Shown piece after piece: positions 51,653-62,365 of a DNA stretch of 64,000 nucleotides. The stretch is taken from NCBI RefSeq assembly GCF_000150275.1, contig NW_002060943.1, forward strand, positions 12,392,568 to 12,456,567, in the 5' to 3' direction. The number at the start of each line of letters is the position of its first letter. Positions within the stretch are counted from its first letter, which is position 1. The translations under genes were made by a program, and so were the position numbers. This DNA comes from Trichoplax adhaerens. Lineage: Eukaryota > Placozoa > Uniplacotomia > Trichoplacea > Trichoplacidae. The notes under the pieces are model-generated. The model was not told the DNA's origin and did not search any database. It saw nothing but the letters and a program-made list of their open reading frames with translations.

Positions 51653-53877
51653 CAATTTTTCAAATACGCATATGTTCTGCTAAGGCCAGCCGCCATGTTG
51701 TCTTCATGACGCTCATGACAACAGGCTGGTGCAGCTAAGTTTGTTTCATAAAGTTAACTGCTAATCTACTTATCCTCAACTTAGCATTGACGTGTCGTGC
51801 TATAAGATATTATTGCTGGAGATATGTAACTTACATCCTAACCCAACGAGTATGTTAGTGAATAATCAACTTTATAGAAATTCCATAATATCGTCTACAG
51901 TATGCTAATTTCTTCAAGATGCCTGTCCAGTTGTGAACTTGCAAGTCGAAACTGGACATTCAAGAATACCGTAATATCCAATAGTTTTATCATCTGCTAT
52001 ACCATAAAAGTGAAGATGATAGACTTGTAATAATGATATACAGTACACTATGACAGTTTGAAACAAATTTCGAATCCCGACGTTCTTGCATGAAGATCGT
52101 ATATAATGCACTTTCAATAGACTCGGTATGACCTTTCTCATTAGTTCCTCGAAACAGACGAATTATAATTAGCCCTTGCGATATTGATGTCAGCGTAATT
52201 TATAAAAAATGCTATTAGCAGCTCGAGCAACGAGTTATAATTATCATGCAATACTGCTAAAGAATTCACTGCTCTGATTTTTTTTCTCCTTACGTATCCT
52301 GCATGGAACAGACGAAATGAGAGCTAATTCAGGTAATGTAATAAATTTAGATGCATTAGTAGGCCATGCATAAGGAAATGATTGTCCATTCGGAATGTAA
52401 CGTACGTATAATCTTATTCTTTATTGACGATTTTAGCATTTGTTGAAGAATGTACAAGGTTCAAGGGCCCCGGCAAGAATGTTGGCGTTAATCACTAATA
52501 GATGTTATAAACCAATTTTGATGTAAAAGTGCTTTCAATTACTGTTCTTCCTCTTATAGTGGAAATTTTATTATTGTCTTACTGTAAAGCTAAAATTGCG
52601 CATTAAAAGCGTCAGTGGTTTATAAAATAAATAAAGATCAATAGATAACGCTGAATCTATAAGGTTAAATATAATTTTATCTTGGCAATTGCCACAGTCT
52701 GGATGCGTGGATCGAACGCCCTTCATCCATTGCTGTTTTGAAGTTGACTGCCTACGCTGTAGGCTTATTAGGCAAAACATGTATCAGCATTGGGACAATG
52801 TTGACAGCAAGCCAAAAGCGGATGATACTATACGTTCGTTGAAGTATAGTACAGCCTAATGGATACTGGTAGCCTTCCATCATGTGATTTACATCGATAC
52901 AGTGCATAATCATCAGACTGAGCCTGCAAACTATTTCTGACATCTCTTTACAAGTTAGCACTCTCTCTATCCATCAGTTAAAAATACGAAAATATTGCAA
53001 TATTGCCTTGAATTAATGGAATTGATATAAAAAAAGAGTACATCGCTGGGTTAAATGATTTCGTTACTGCCGTAAATGCATGCCCTTTAACATGTATGAG
53101 TAAGAAGTGTAATCGGCAATAATCGCAGGTAAACACATATTGCAGACGAATTCATTTCAGCTTTTACTCTATGTTTAAGCGATCTATTCGTAGGATTGTG
53201 TTCATGGTAACACATGTAATGTGGGTGTAATTTAGAATACAGTAAGTAGTCATTACTTACGTCCGAAACGGTTAAGAAATAGCAAGCATCGCCACTAGTT
53301 ATGTTTTGCAGTTTCAATCTACTGGCCACTTGATCAGCAACAAATTAAGTCACTGTGAGTCGTAAGATGTACTGAAATTACATGCATGCTGCACACAATG
53401 AAGTAGCCAAAGCCATCGATAGCAATTTTTATTAATTATCATTATAAAAATACAATTTATTATTGAATCACTTATACGAACAGCAGCATGCAAATTTCGT
53501 TATGTTGAATTATTTTAAAACTAGTTCAAATTTCTAGGACTCAATAGCTGAAATACTTTTTTTGGAGTGATAAAGTTGTTCTACCAATATAATATCATAA
53601 ACTGGCAGATAAAATTTAGGCCGTTAAAGTCAAGAGTGAAGAATTACAATTAAGTCAAGGTTCAAGTACTGTACGTTGAAGGTATCAGATTGATATCTTT
53701 CTTAATTTCTAAAAAGCTTTAGTTACATTATCAAAATACAGGATTCCCAAGCTAAAATGGAGAAAGCCGACTATAATCTGGAGTGGCATTTAACTTTCCA
53801 GGTCATTAGTTTAATCATCTGCCTAAAAGTTCGTTTTGCTAAAGTATATCCTTGCCACTTACGAATGGAAATCTATA
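51653..53877. other. Stretch without a recognised gene
   Basis: Mixed composition with several overlapping open frames of 60-80 codons on both strands (for example 52571-52961 and 53087-53329), none showing a known motif. A GACGTAAGT donor-like site occurs on the minus strand near 53258. Unrecognised exons are possible here. A CAACATGGCGGCTGGC sequence (minus strand, about 51690-51706) looks like a YY1-type promoter/start element. Confidence 0.4.
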
Positions 53878-55981
53878 TTAATGTAAACCTTTTATAAATT
53901 TAGCTGTGCCATTATGAATCGGTGGAAACCTAATCGGTTGGCTGTCATCACACTCATGGCTGCTACCTCCATCACATGAACGCGCCTGAAATTCCTTATC
54001 TATGCAAATGCGTATGTCGAAGAGATACTGGCCATTATCACCCTGAAAACATCATAGAAAATAGTTAACAAAATTGGCACAGTTCTTCATATCTACTCTA
54101 GAAATTTAACAACCAACTAACTTGTAAGCAGTCCACAATTGGTTCAGTATTGTACTGTTGCCCGATGGCTTGTTTAATGTCACTCAACTAAATACGAGTA
54201 TAGCATAGAGTTTTGCATGTATACTGTTAATAATCATTGCATAAAGCAGATAGCAAGATTGCTCATAAATATGGCTAGGGAAGCGTTAACAACGGAAAAT
54301 GAAACATACCATGTATTGCCGGTTGTCTGATGGAACAATGTTTGCATCATAAAGTGCACTAATAGGAATAAATTGTACGTAACAAAGACGTCATTCTTAC
54401 GAGATCGGTATTAATGAAATTAATGAGCGTGAAATGGTAGGACAACAAAACAGTCAATACAATTCTAAACTAACCTATCAATATTAAACTTCTTGTTGAG
54501 CTTCAGTGTTGTCGAAAAGAATTTTAATTCATCTCCCAATGCTGCTAGACTCATGGCACAGGTACCATGCTTAGTCCATTCGTGTTTCCTTTAATTTAAT
54601 TTTTTTCAAATTACAAATATACATGGATACAAGGTAACTCTAATATTTGCATTTTATCCGCTCTATTTCACTACAAGAAATACTGAATCAAAATCTATAA
54701 TATCAATACCAAAATGACGAAGGACTTTCATCACTGTATAAATTCGGCCAAAATCGATCAAGCATAGGGATTAGACTCTATCACATCAACGATAATAGTA
54801 TTAGTAGTCGTGAAACAGTGCCAAGGTACTTCACAAATCCACAAAATTCGAAAACGTCATACCTTTATTTTATTAACATCGAATTTATCGTCATCATTAC
54901 AGTAATTAGGGCCTTCAGTGTGTTCCTTAGTCGGCCTAAAAGATAGAAAGGAGCGACATAGCTAAATAATTAAATCGGTGCGGTTATTTCTACTTCATCA
55001 TCGTGAAAAGTTTATTGCATTAATAATAACCATAATCCATGGATTGTCCAATTATGAACCACGTTCGGCACAGAGCAGTCATGTCTCTGAGCATCCTGCC
55101 GTATAGATACAAATATAGGCACAAGTTAACCAGTTAATAAAGCATGATTGCGTTTGCTATACTGTTGTAATCGAATGGATACTGTAGAGGATGAATTTGT
55201 ATGATACAAATTGGATAGCATTTAATTTAAATTTAGACGGTTTGACATTGGAGTAATATACTGTGCAAATTCTTAGCATCGTTATAAATCTAAAATTCTC
55301 ATTTCGAATCATTAGGTTCATAGATGACATTGATGGAGATTAGAAATTTTACATGAAAGACAATATATATCAGTGAAACGATGCCATACTGCAGTATCAA
55401 TGGATAGTTAATTCGTTAATAATAGCTCCATGGTTGGTAATGATGTAATCGACCTTGTAACGAACATATTCCATATCTACTAATTTAGTAATCTTACCGG
55501 AGACATACATGCTACAGCTGGCCATTCTCTTACAAATAATAGATAATCCCAGCTATGATCGTGTGAATGGTGCCTGTTAACCAAAGTATTTCTACAACAA
55601 ACAGCAGTAGTAGTAAACCATCGTTGTCAATATCATATCATAATAGATAACTCGAAAGTAATTAAAAGGTTATTTTTATATCCATTTCTCCTAGACTATA
55701 CAGTCTTATAATTATCGTACCATTACCAACAATTACTGGAAACTTAAAAATATAAATGTCCATTGTAAGCTCATTATGCTGAATGGAAATAAATTGTTGC
55801 CTAAGTAAAACTATGTCACTACAGTAGATACTGTAAGTAATACATTTCGGCCATTAGTAATTCTTATATTTTATCGTATTTCTAAATAATCTGCATGCGA
55901 GAGAATGATCTATAAGAAAACTTTACCTCTTATACGATGTCGCAGTTGCTACCAAACAGCAAAGCAGAATTGCTGCTAAGG
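53878..55981 (-). CDS. RNase T2 family secretory ribonuclease
   Basis: Nine exons on the minus strand, all phases matching: 55981-55927, 55573-55498, 55095-55031, 54935-54863, 54777-54710, 54588-54475, 54358-54310, 54187-54122 and 54042-53878 (stop TAA). They give about 243 residues from the visible exons. The first exon is a hydrophobic signal-peptide core (LAAILLCCLVATATS), so the enzyme enters the secretory pathway or lysosome. Next come SWDYLLFVREWPAVAC and both active-site blocks: WTIHGLWP with the first catalytic His, and KHEWTKHGTCA with the Glu, Lys and second His. The closing DIRICIDKEF, paired Cys and RFPPI are also typical. RNase T2 cleaves single-stranded RNA via a 2',3'-cyclic phosphate. 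No ATG is in frame in the first exon seen, which follows an acceptor-like TTTAG, so a short initiating exon upstream is missing. A His-rich RHHSHDHSW segment precedes the mature domain. Confidence 0.9.
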
Positions 55982-56842
55982 CTAAATCGAAAGTTTATGG
56001 CAAGATCGTCCGAGTCATCAGAATTATTTTTAGGTGGCAAGAAAGACAAATATATCTTAGTACTGTGTCATAATTGATAATAAGAGGGTATCAACTGATT
56101 CAAATATCCTACTAGCATACTTTAGATCAATCGTGCAAAAGCGTAATCTCGTTCTAAAAGATGAAACGCTCGATGTCTACTTAGAATTGATTAAATTAAT
56201 TATTGTACAGCGTACACTGTACTCTGTACAGTATTTGGCAATCACTGATTGAGCGATTTTTGTTCCAACTCATACAGCTTGTCTAATTCTTACATACTGT
56301 AGTATTGGTGATAATTTAGGCTAATATTGCTGTTCCAAAAAATACAGTCGATTTTTGATACTTTCGTATCGGTGTAGTAGTAATGAAGGAGAATCAGACT
56401 CGCATCATCCTGAATTGGTTTATTAGCAAAAGGAGTAGCATAAAATAACCCGTCATTTACTACCAAGTTTCATCAACATTTCTATCAACAGCTTTGACAG
56501 GATTGAAAAATGAATCAGCCATTGCAAGCAAGATCGACGATATGAAGACAGGATGGAAAACTACTTACTTTTTCCAACAGTCGCCATTTATTTCTTATTC
56601 AATCCCTTCTTCGATGACAACAATGTCAATAACCTGAACTTGAGCGGTAAATATTTAGGCTTGTCTAGTAAACTGTATAACGGAAAGTTACGCTAGGTTA
56701 AGGTCGCCTTGGGTTTAGTTCTCCTGATGATCATATGATTGATGACAGTACAGTACAGTACTGTACTGAGACCACTATAAACACAATTACAGTACCTGCA
56801 TGTGACTAATGGTATAAAGAGACAATTGCGAAACTCGCTGTC
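55982..56842. other. Region between RNase T2 and the first 5S gene
   Basis: This probably holds the RNase T2 promoter and its missing first exon. CAGTA-type repeats occur at 56203-56235 and 56744-56769. Open frames near 56470-56640 exist on both strands (a minus one starts MADSFFNPVKAV) but no family was recognised and their splice phases did not connect to the next gene. Confidence 0.4.
56744..56769. repeat. Short CAGTA palindrome upstream of 5S copy 1
   Basis: Three CAGTA units followed by TACTG units, ending about 73 bp before the 5S gene. The same element (57511-57526) lies near the second 5S copy. Confidence 0.8.
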
Positions 56843-56962
56843 GCCTACGACCACATCACGTTGAATACACCCGTTCTCGTCTGATCACGGAAGTTAAGCA
56901 ACGTCGAGTGAGGTTAGTACTTAGATGGGTGACCGCTTGGGAATACCTCATGCCGTAGGCTC
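56843..56962 (+). rRNA. 5S ribosomal RNA, copy 1
   Basis: A 120-nt gene recognised by eukaryotic 5S landmarks: GCCTACGACCA at the 5' end, GATCACGGAAGTTAAGCA, GGTTAGTACTTAGATGGG, GACCGCTTGGGAATACC, and CCGTAGGC pairing back to the 5' end. The internal pol III control region (A box, intermediate element, C box) lies within these blocks. A run of eight T at 56975-56982 is the pol III terminator. The terminal helix and helix V are intact, so it is probably active. Confidence 0.97.
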
Positions 56963-56974
56963 CTCAATCTAAAA

Positions 56975-56982
56975 TTTTTTTT
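56975..56982 (+). terminator. Pol III terminator of 5S copy 1
   Basis: Eight consecutive T residues 13 bp past the 5S end. Confidence 0.85.
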
Positions 56983-57574
56983 AAATTGCACAAGCATGAA
57001 GATCGCCGCTAAAAGCCAGCTGTATAAAACGAAGAAAGAAATGGAATTTCTGATATAGCGATTGATTATCCAAGCTGGCTGATGAAGTAGAACATGTAGC
57101 TTCATTTAAGTCCATAGCAGGCGTATCGCAGTACGTCAGTCCGCGCCTCTTATTCTTTTTGGAGAAAGAGAACATCAAGCAGATTTGCGTCGAAACCAAA
57201 CTATGGACAGGCGTAGAGGTGCAGCTTAGCCCTAGCTATTTTGCACAATATGTTTTGTACAACTTCGTTTAAGCTGTCCTACTGATACATTAAACATATA
57301 TATTGATATGCCTAACAAAATCGCGTCAGATAGCACGATTTCTTATTTTTTTTCTTCATTTACGCATACCATTATGAGTAGTCCCTATCAATATACCATA
57401 CGTAGGTCTATAATTTAATATATCAATAGGACTATAAGTAGGATTGGTTCAATTAAAATCAAGTGTATAAAGTAATTAGACCAAAATCGCTGTCAACAAA
57501 ATATCAGTAAACAGTACAGTACAGTGTAGAGTATAGTGAAAGTGACTACCATAATTGAAAACAAAAACGAAGGG
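56983..57574. other. Spacer between the two inverted 5S genes
   Basis: About 590 bp. A minus-strand open frame (56981-57199; internal Met at 57175 reading MFSFSKKNKRRG, Ser/Thr-rich) is the only notable content; no family was recognised and no donor completes it. A CAGTA tract lies at 57511-57526. The spacer is not itself palindromic. Confidence 0.45.
57563..57567 (-). terminator. Pol III terminator of 5S copy 2
   Basis: A T5 run on the minus strand (A5 on plus) 8 bp past the end of 5S copy 2. It is shorter than that of copy 1. Confidence 0.7.
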
Positions 57575-57694
57575 GAGCCTACGGCATGGGGTATTCCCAA
57601 GCGGTCACCCATCTAAGTACTAACCCCACTCGACGTTGCTTAACTTCCGTGATCAGACGAGAACGGGTGTATTCAACGTGATGTGGTCGTAGGC
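57575..57694 (-). rRNA. 5S ribosomal RNA, copy 2 (inverted)
   Basis: The reverse complement of copy 1 over all 120 nt except two positions: 57626 (G instead of A at 5S position 69) and 57589 (C instead of T at position 106). Those two bases pair with each other in helix V, so the structure is preserved. Upstream identity with copy 1 extends only over CTGTC. Confidence 0.97.
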
Positions 57695-59144
57695 GACAGT
57701 TGAAGAACAAATTATAATTATATACTATTCAAATCATCTTGTTAAATCTTTTGTATAGAAATTCCTAATAATAAGAAGAAGTACAGGTAAATCGATTTAC
57801 AAGATAGAATTATTATTTTGAAAAATTTATCTTTACAATTCACTTGTTAGTATTATCCGTAGCTTACTATTTCGACTCCTGAGCTAATTACAGTGATTGC
57901 ATCCGGAGATACCTGCCCGGCTGTACACTATTGTAGTGATGCAACCATATTTGACTATAAGGATGGCTATATTTGATATAGTTAGGTTACTCTGAATAGA
58001 TATTATCGAGAAGCTAATATTAGATGATTGCTAACTACTATATTAGAAATTGTCGATGACTAATTATAGCACAAGATTTATGTGGCTAGAAACACTGTAA
58101 TTGTTAAGATGCCCTTAAGGGGCTAGACGTTAACCTTAATAGAAGAGTAGTGACATCTGAAGTAGAATGATTTAGATTGTAGAAGATCGTGATGTACTAT
58201 TTGAGAAAAGTGCTCCGTTTGATGACTCATTTCTGATTGTAGATTAATCAAGTTGTCATAAATGGATTTAATGAAATGTACAGTATATAAGAACTGCAGA
58301 GATGAGTTCACGGGGGAAAAGAGACTGCACTTCACTTTGAGCTCGGAATACTTCAAATTTTAGACTAGATTCTTGTAATAATTAATTATTGCTCTACTAT
58401 TCCTAAAGCCTTTTAGAAAAATATCATTTGACTAAGATAGTTATTGTGAAACACTTTTATTATAACTATATAATTATAATTAATAGGAGATTGGGCTTGC
58501 TATCCAACATACAGTATTGCACGTGCAAGCGGCAATAGCAAAGGCGATGATCTATGTAAGCCTGCTATTCGGAACACAAGGATTTGTGTAAAAGTTATTT
58601 TTCAATTACGATAGCCAATTAGATTTATTGCTCAGAATTATAAGGGCCCGAAATTGGTTCTCATTCGCTTACTACTGTATCACATCGGCCAATATGCGAG
58701 CCCACTCAAAGTTTGTATATTAGAGCTTATTACTAGTACAAGCTCGATTAGCTATTTATCCCTGATAGTAGAACAATATTTACTAGCAGCCGGTATCATC
58801 TGATGATTGAATCAATATTATCATTATCATTTGGGTTTGACTATCGAGAATAATTTTACTGGTGATTTAAAGCCTAATCTCTTCAGCTAGGTTCGGATAT
58901 TCAAGTACAAAATACGCATGTGTGCCAGTAAACATCATTCGAGCGTTGCCAATTCGTTATACACAAAATCAAGACGTAACACAATGGATAATTGGGATTT
59001 GCCGTAAATGATATAATAATGATTTTAATTCATAATCATAAAATAGATGTTTGTCGATCATATCGATATAAGGAAGAATCCATTGTTATGCATGAGTTTC
59101 ATTAAATGGAACTCGTGCCTCAGGTAAGTACAGCATACGGGTAT
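57695..59144. other. Stretch without a recognised gene
   Basis: Between 5S copy 2 and the 3' end of the RRM gene. An open frame at 58123-58356 (-) has no motif. A short minus-strand frame at about 58860-58945 reads like an exon (GTHAYFVLEYP) but lacks a usable acceptor, so it is left unassigned. Confidence 0.45.
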
Positions 59145-62100
59145 CTAACTATTAAGAACTTTACGCGAATGAGCAGGCTCAGCAATCGCTAATTGTAACG
59201 GTAGTCCACCAACTTCCTATATAAATATCAAATTGAATATACTGCATCAATTCACAAAGTCATAACTCATCCAGTATTACTACTGTTTGTAACTACAACT
59301 GAAATACGAGAATTCGTAGAATTATTTTAAGTAAGTACTTCTCCATTTAATTCGTTCATTGCTTTCAAAGCACTTTCCGCGTTGTCATACTGAACAAATG
59401 CACTACCCTAGAACGAAATGTAGTATAACATGTCATCAGCATCCTGTCCTTCGCTATTGATTAATAGTACATAAGAAATGAATGATAAGAGCAGTACAGC
59501 GGCTCGGGGATATTGCTAGATTAACAACATTATCGTCGTTACTATGAGCGATACTTACGGTTGCTCTACCCTGCTTTTTTTCATTAGCTTTGACTTTCGC
59601 GGAACCATATTTGGCGAATATTAACATTAATGTAGCCATGTTGACATTGACACTGTAACGTACATACAACCTACGATTATCAGGTTCATAATACATTCCA
59701 AAAACACCGATATGACCAGTCACTCCGGTATTTCGTAGTTCCTTGCATACCAGCTTTAACTGTAAATAAAGTTTAAATGCATCTTTAAAAATATTTCATA
59801 TTTGACACGCTTCAATCGTAATAATTGTTACTGTACTTTTGCCTTTACTTGCTGCTTTGTTAGCCAAACTAAGCTATTACTAGCTTTCTTTAACCTATAA
59901 TAGTTACATCAACCTTATTACTCAGTAGCTATTTCACGTTTTACAATAGGCTCAGCAATATAATAAAAATATCACAGTTTGAACTGGAGCGGAGTTCTAA
60001 CCTTTCAATAAGATCAGCAGAATTGATTGATGACGACTTCAACGTAATCTTTTAGAATAATTATCGACAAGTCAGCACTTTTATATATTTTGTATATTTA
60101 TAAAACGGAAATTTAGCAAGACGTTATTATCATACTAGCCGAAAATGTAGCTGGTTTAAAGTAGTGGAAAGCGATAACAGTATACCTAATTATCCCAATT
60201 TGTATTGATTATCAATATAAATTTACATGCTTATCTCAAATCATAACCGAAAGAGGAGTATACAGTAATTGTTACTAAAGGTGATTCTTGCAAGAAATAT
60301 TTGAAATTAAACAGTGATTCTTACTTGTGTATTCGGTTTGCTTTTAGGATCATTTGAGCAATTGACCACATCCCATCTACTACGCTTTCTGAAAATAAGT
60401 TTATTTGAAGCGAGTTAAAATGTTAAATGCTACTGATGAGCTGATCAATTGATTAATACCATGATTACCTTTTCGGTTTATCTGCTGCATTATATATTAG
60501 ATCAGTATTAGATTCTTGAATGCTAACGGTATCTAAATCAATGTCACCTGTCTTTGCTTTTGTTACTGGCTGCTGATCAAGAAAACTTTTTCCCCAGCCT
60601 AACTGCATATTTCGTCCAAACAATTCGAAATCTTGCATACTACAACATTAATTACAAAAATCAAAGGTAAGTCTTAAGAGTTAATAATTCGTAAGAAATC
60701 ATTCCATGTTATAGTTATCATAGGTCATAATAAAATAGCAGTAGAATTGTTGAAGGTACCAAATCATTGCTTCTTCGGCTGATCTTCTGTTAGTAAATAT
60801 AACAAATCCGAATCCTCTAGGTAACTTAGTAGAGGGATTCCGAATAATATTTACCTATTTAAATAGATTGAAGTATAAAACAAGCGAAAATTTAAATAAT
60901 TTTAACGGTGTGAGAGAGAAAAACCTTAGGTGTACTAAGCTATTACCGTTATAGCAGCATTCTTGGAATCAAAAGGTTTAAAAGCTTCCCATAAAATATC
61001 TTTGGTAACTTGCACGGATAAATTTCTGACGAAAATGTTACAGTTTCCAGGTGATGACTGAATAGTGTGCCAAAGAGCAACATCGCGTTCGGATGAAAGG
61101 TATTGATAATCATGAACACTATAACTTTCACCAGCTTCATAAATCTATATTTTAGAATTGCAAGTCACAACAATGCATGTGTAGTCATTTAAACATCTAT
61201 ACCCTCGATTTTGCACACTTAAAATGATATTTATTATTAGATTGGCTTGCAATGACTAGTAAATTAATAGCACTGCATTGTTCTTTCCTTGCTGGTAAAT
61301 GTTCAAAAAGTATAAAATGTAACATGTAATATAATAACTAAGTTTTTTATCAGCTATTAGCTTTTCGGCCGTTACTTACGATGACTTGCATTTAAAGTAA
61401 TTGACTTCAATAATTTTTTTCTGACAACATTCATAACAAATTGAATTGCAATGACACAGAAAGTTAGATTGGTACTTTACATTAGGATCTGCTAAGGTAA
61501 TCATCGGTATCTGAGGCGGCAGAAATGGTTCTTGCTTCGGCAATGAAAATATGTATTGCTCCATTTGTTTTACTGAGCGTTCTTGATCTGCATCGGATAG
61601 CCCTAGAAATTAACATGGAAATTTGTAATATATTACAAAATAAATTGGACATAAATCGATCTCAAGAAAGATTTTTATTCGATTTTAAATGTATTGGAAA
61701 AAATTCGGATTTTACGTCATTCTATTACTTTTATTTGTGCTATTTCTTCTGTAGTAAGACTCAAGCTATGAGGAGAATCTGTTCTTAGCAATTTACAGCA
61801 TAAAGGGTTACTGAATAATAGTAATTACGGTAATATCTCTATACTGTAAACCGTTCGGGCTTCCTATATTTACTATGGACAAATAATCAATCACCATCTA
61901 CCATTCTGAAATATTAAAAGCAAGTACAATCATTTGCTAGATCTAGAGATGCGTATGACTTCTTCAGATACTACGTTTTGGTACGCGAAATGACTCTATT
62001 ACATAATGATTGTATTACTTATTGATTTTTGAATGTCGTTACGCCTGTAGAGGATAACGGGAGCCTTAATCGATTCTAGGCTACGTTTCATCTGAGGTGT

Positions 62101-62365
62101 AATCCTTTCTGACGGCGATCTGGCATTGATTGGACATTGAGATGTTCCCATTGTTTCTGCAAATTGTATGACGAAAAATCACGGTATCCCATAGAATAAA
62201 TATACGAGTCAATTTTAAGTTTCTGGCAATGACTGTATGCTAATTCAACATTTAGTTACATGTCACACAACAGCAGGCTTGAACAAGTTGTCACATCTAC
62301 CGTATGTATTCTTTACCTGAGGTTATGCTTTTATCAGAAATTGGTTTATCCTCTTTTGCCGTCAT
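59145..62365 (-). CDS. RNA-binding protein with two RRM domains (RRM1 similar to U2SURP/SR140)
   Basis: Ten exons on the minus strand join in phase: 62365-62317, 62156-62043, 61602-61481, 61144-60947, 60854-60760, 60639-60469, 60388-60325, 59759-59559, 59407-59339 and 59216-59145, giving 384 residues. The start is the first Met of the first recognisable exon; the frame stays open upstream, so an earlier exon is possible. RRM1 spans about 130-211: RNP2 NIFVRNLS, RNP1 RGFGFVIF, then FTNRRSAEEAM and MQLGWGK. The NRR...GWGK combination resembles the RRM of the U2 snRNP-associated splicing factor U2SURP, suggesting a nuclear role in splicing (inference). A basic KPKRKRSRW follows. RRM2 spans about 300-378 with weak RNP2 RLYVRYS and RNP1 GSAFVQY, ending GGLPLQLAIAEPA. 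SURP and CID domains, which U2SURP has, are absent, so it is a relative at most. Confidence 0.85.

Noticed and set aside
51461-51655. 64-codon minus-strand ORF with CKDC
   Set aside because: It conflicts with the plus-strand small-protein candidate and another open minus frame; no homology signal by eye.
56981-57199. 72-codon ORF between the 5S genes (MFSFSKKNKRRG...)
   Set aside because: It looks somewhat protein-like, but no donor site allows continuation and no family is recognised; left undecided.
61376-61480. Cys-rich zinc-finger-like segment (FLCHCN, YECCQKK) in the RRM gene
   Set aside because: It is open in frame, but retaining it breaks the phase to the next exon. The donor AAT|GTAAAG at 61481/61480 restores it, so this is intron sequence.
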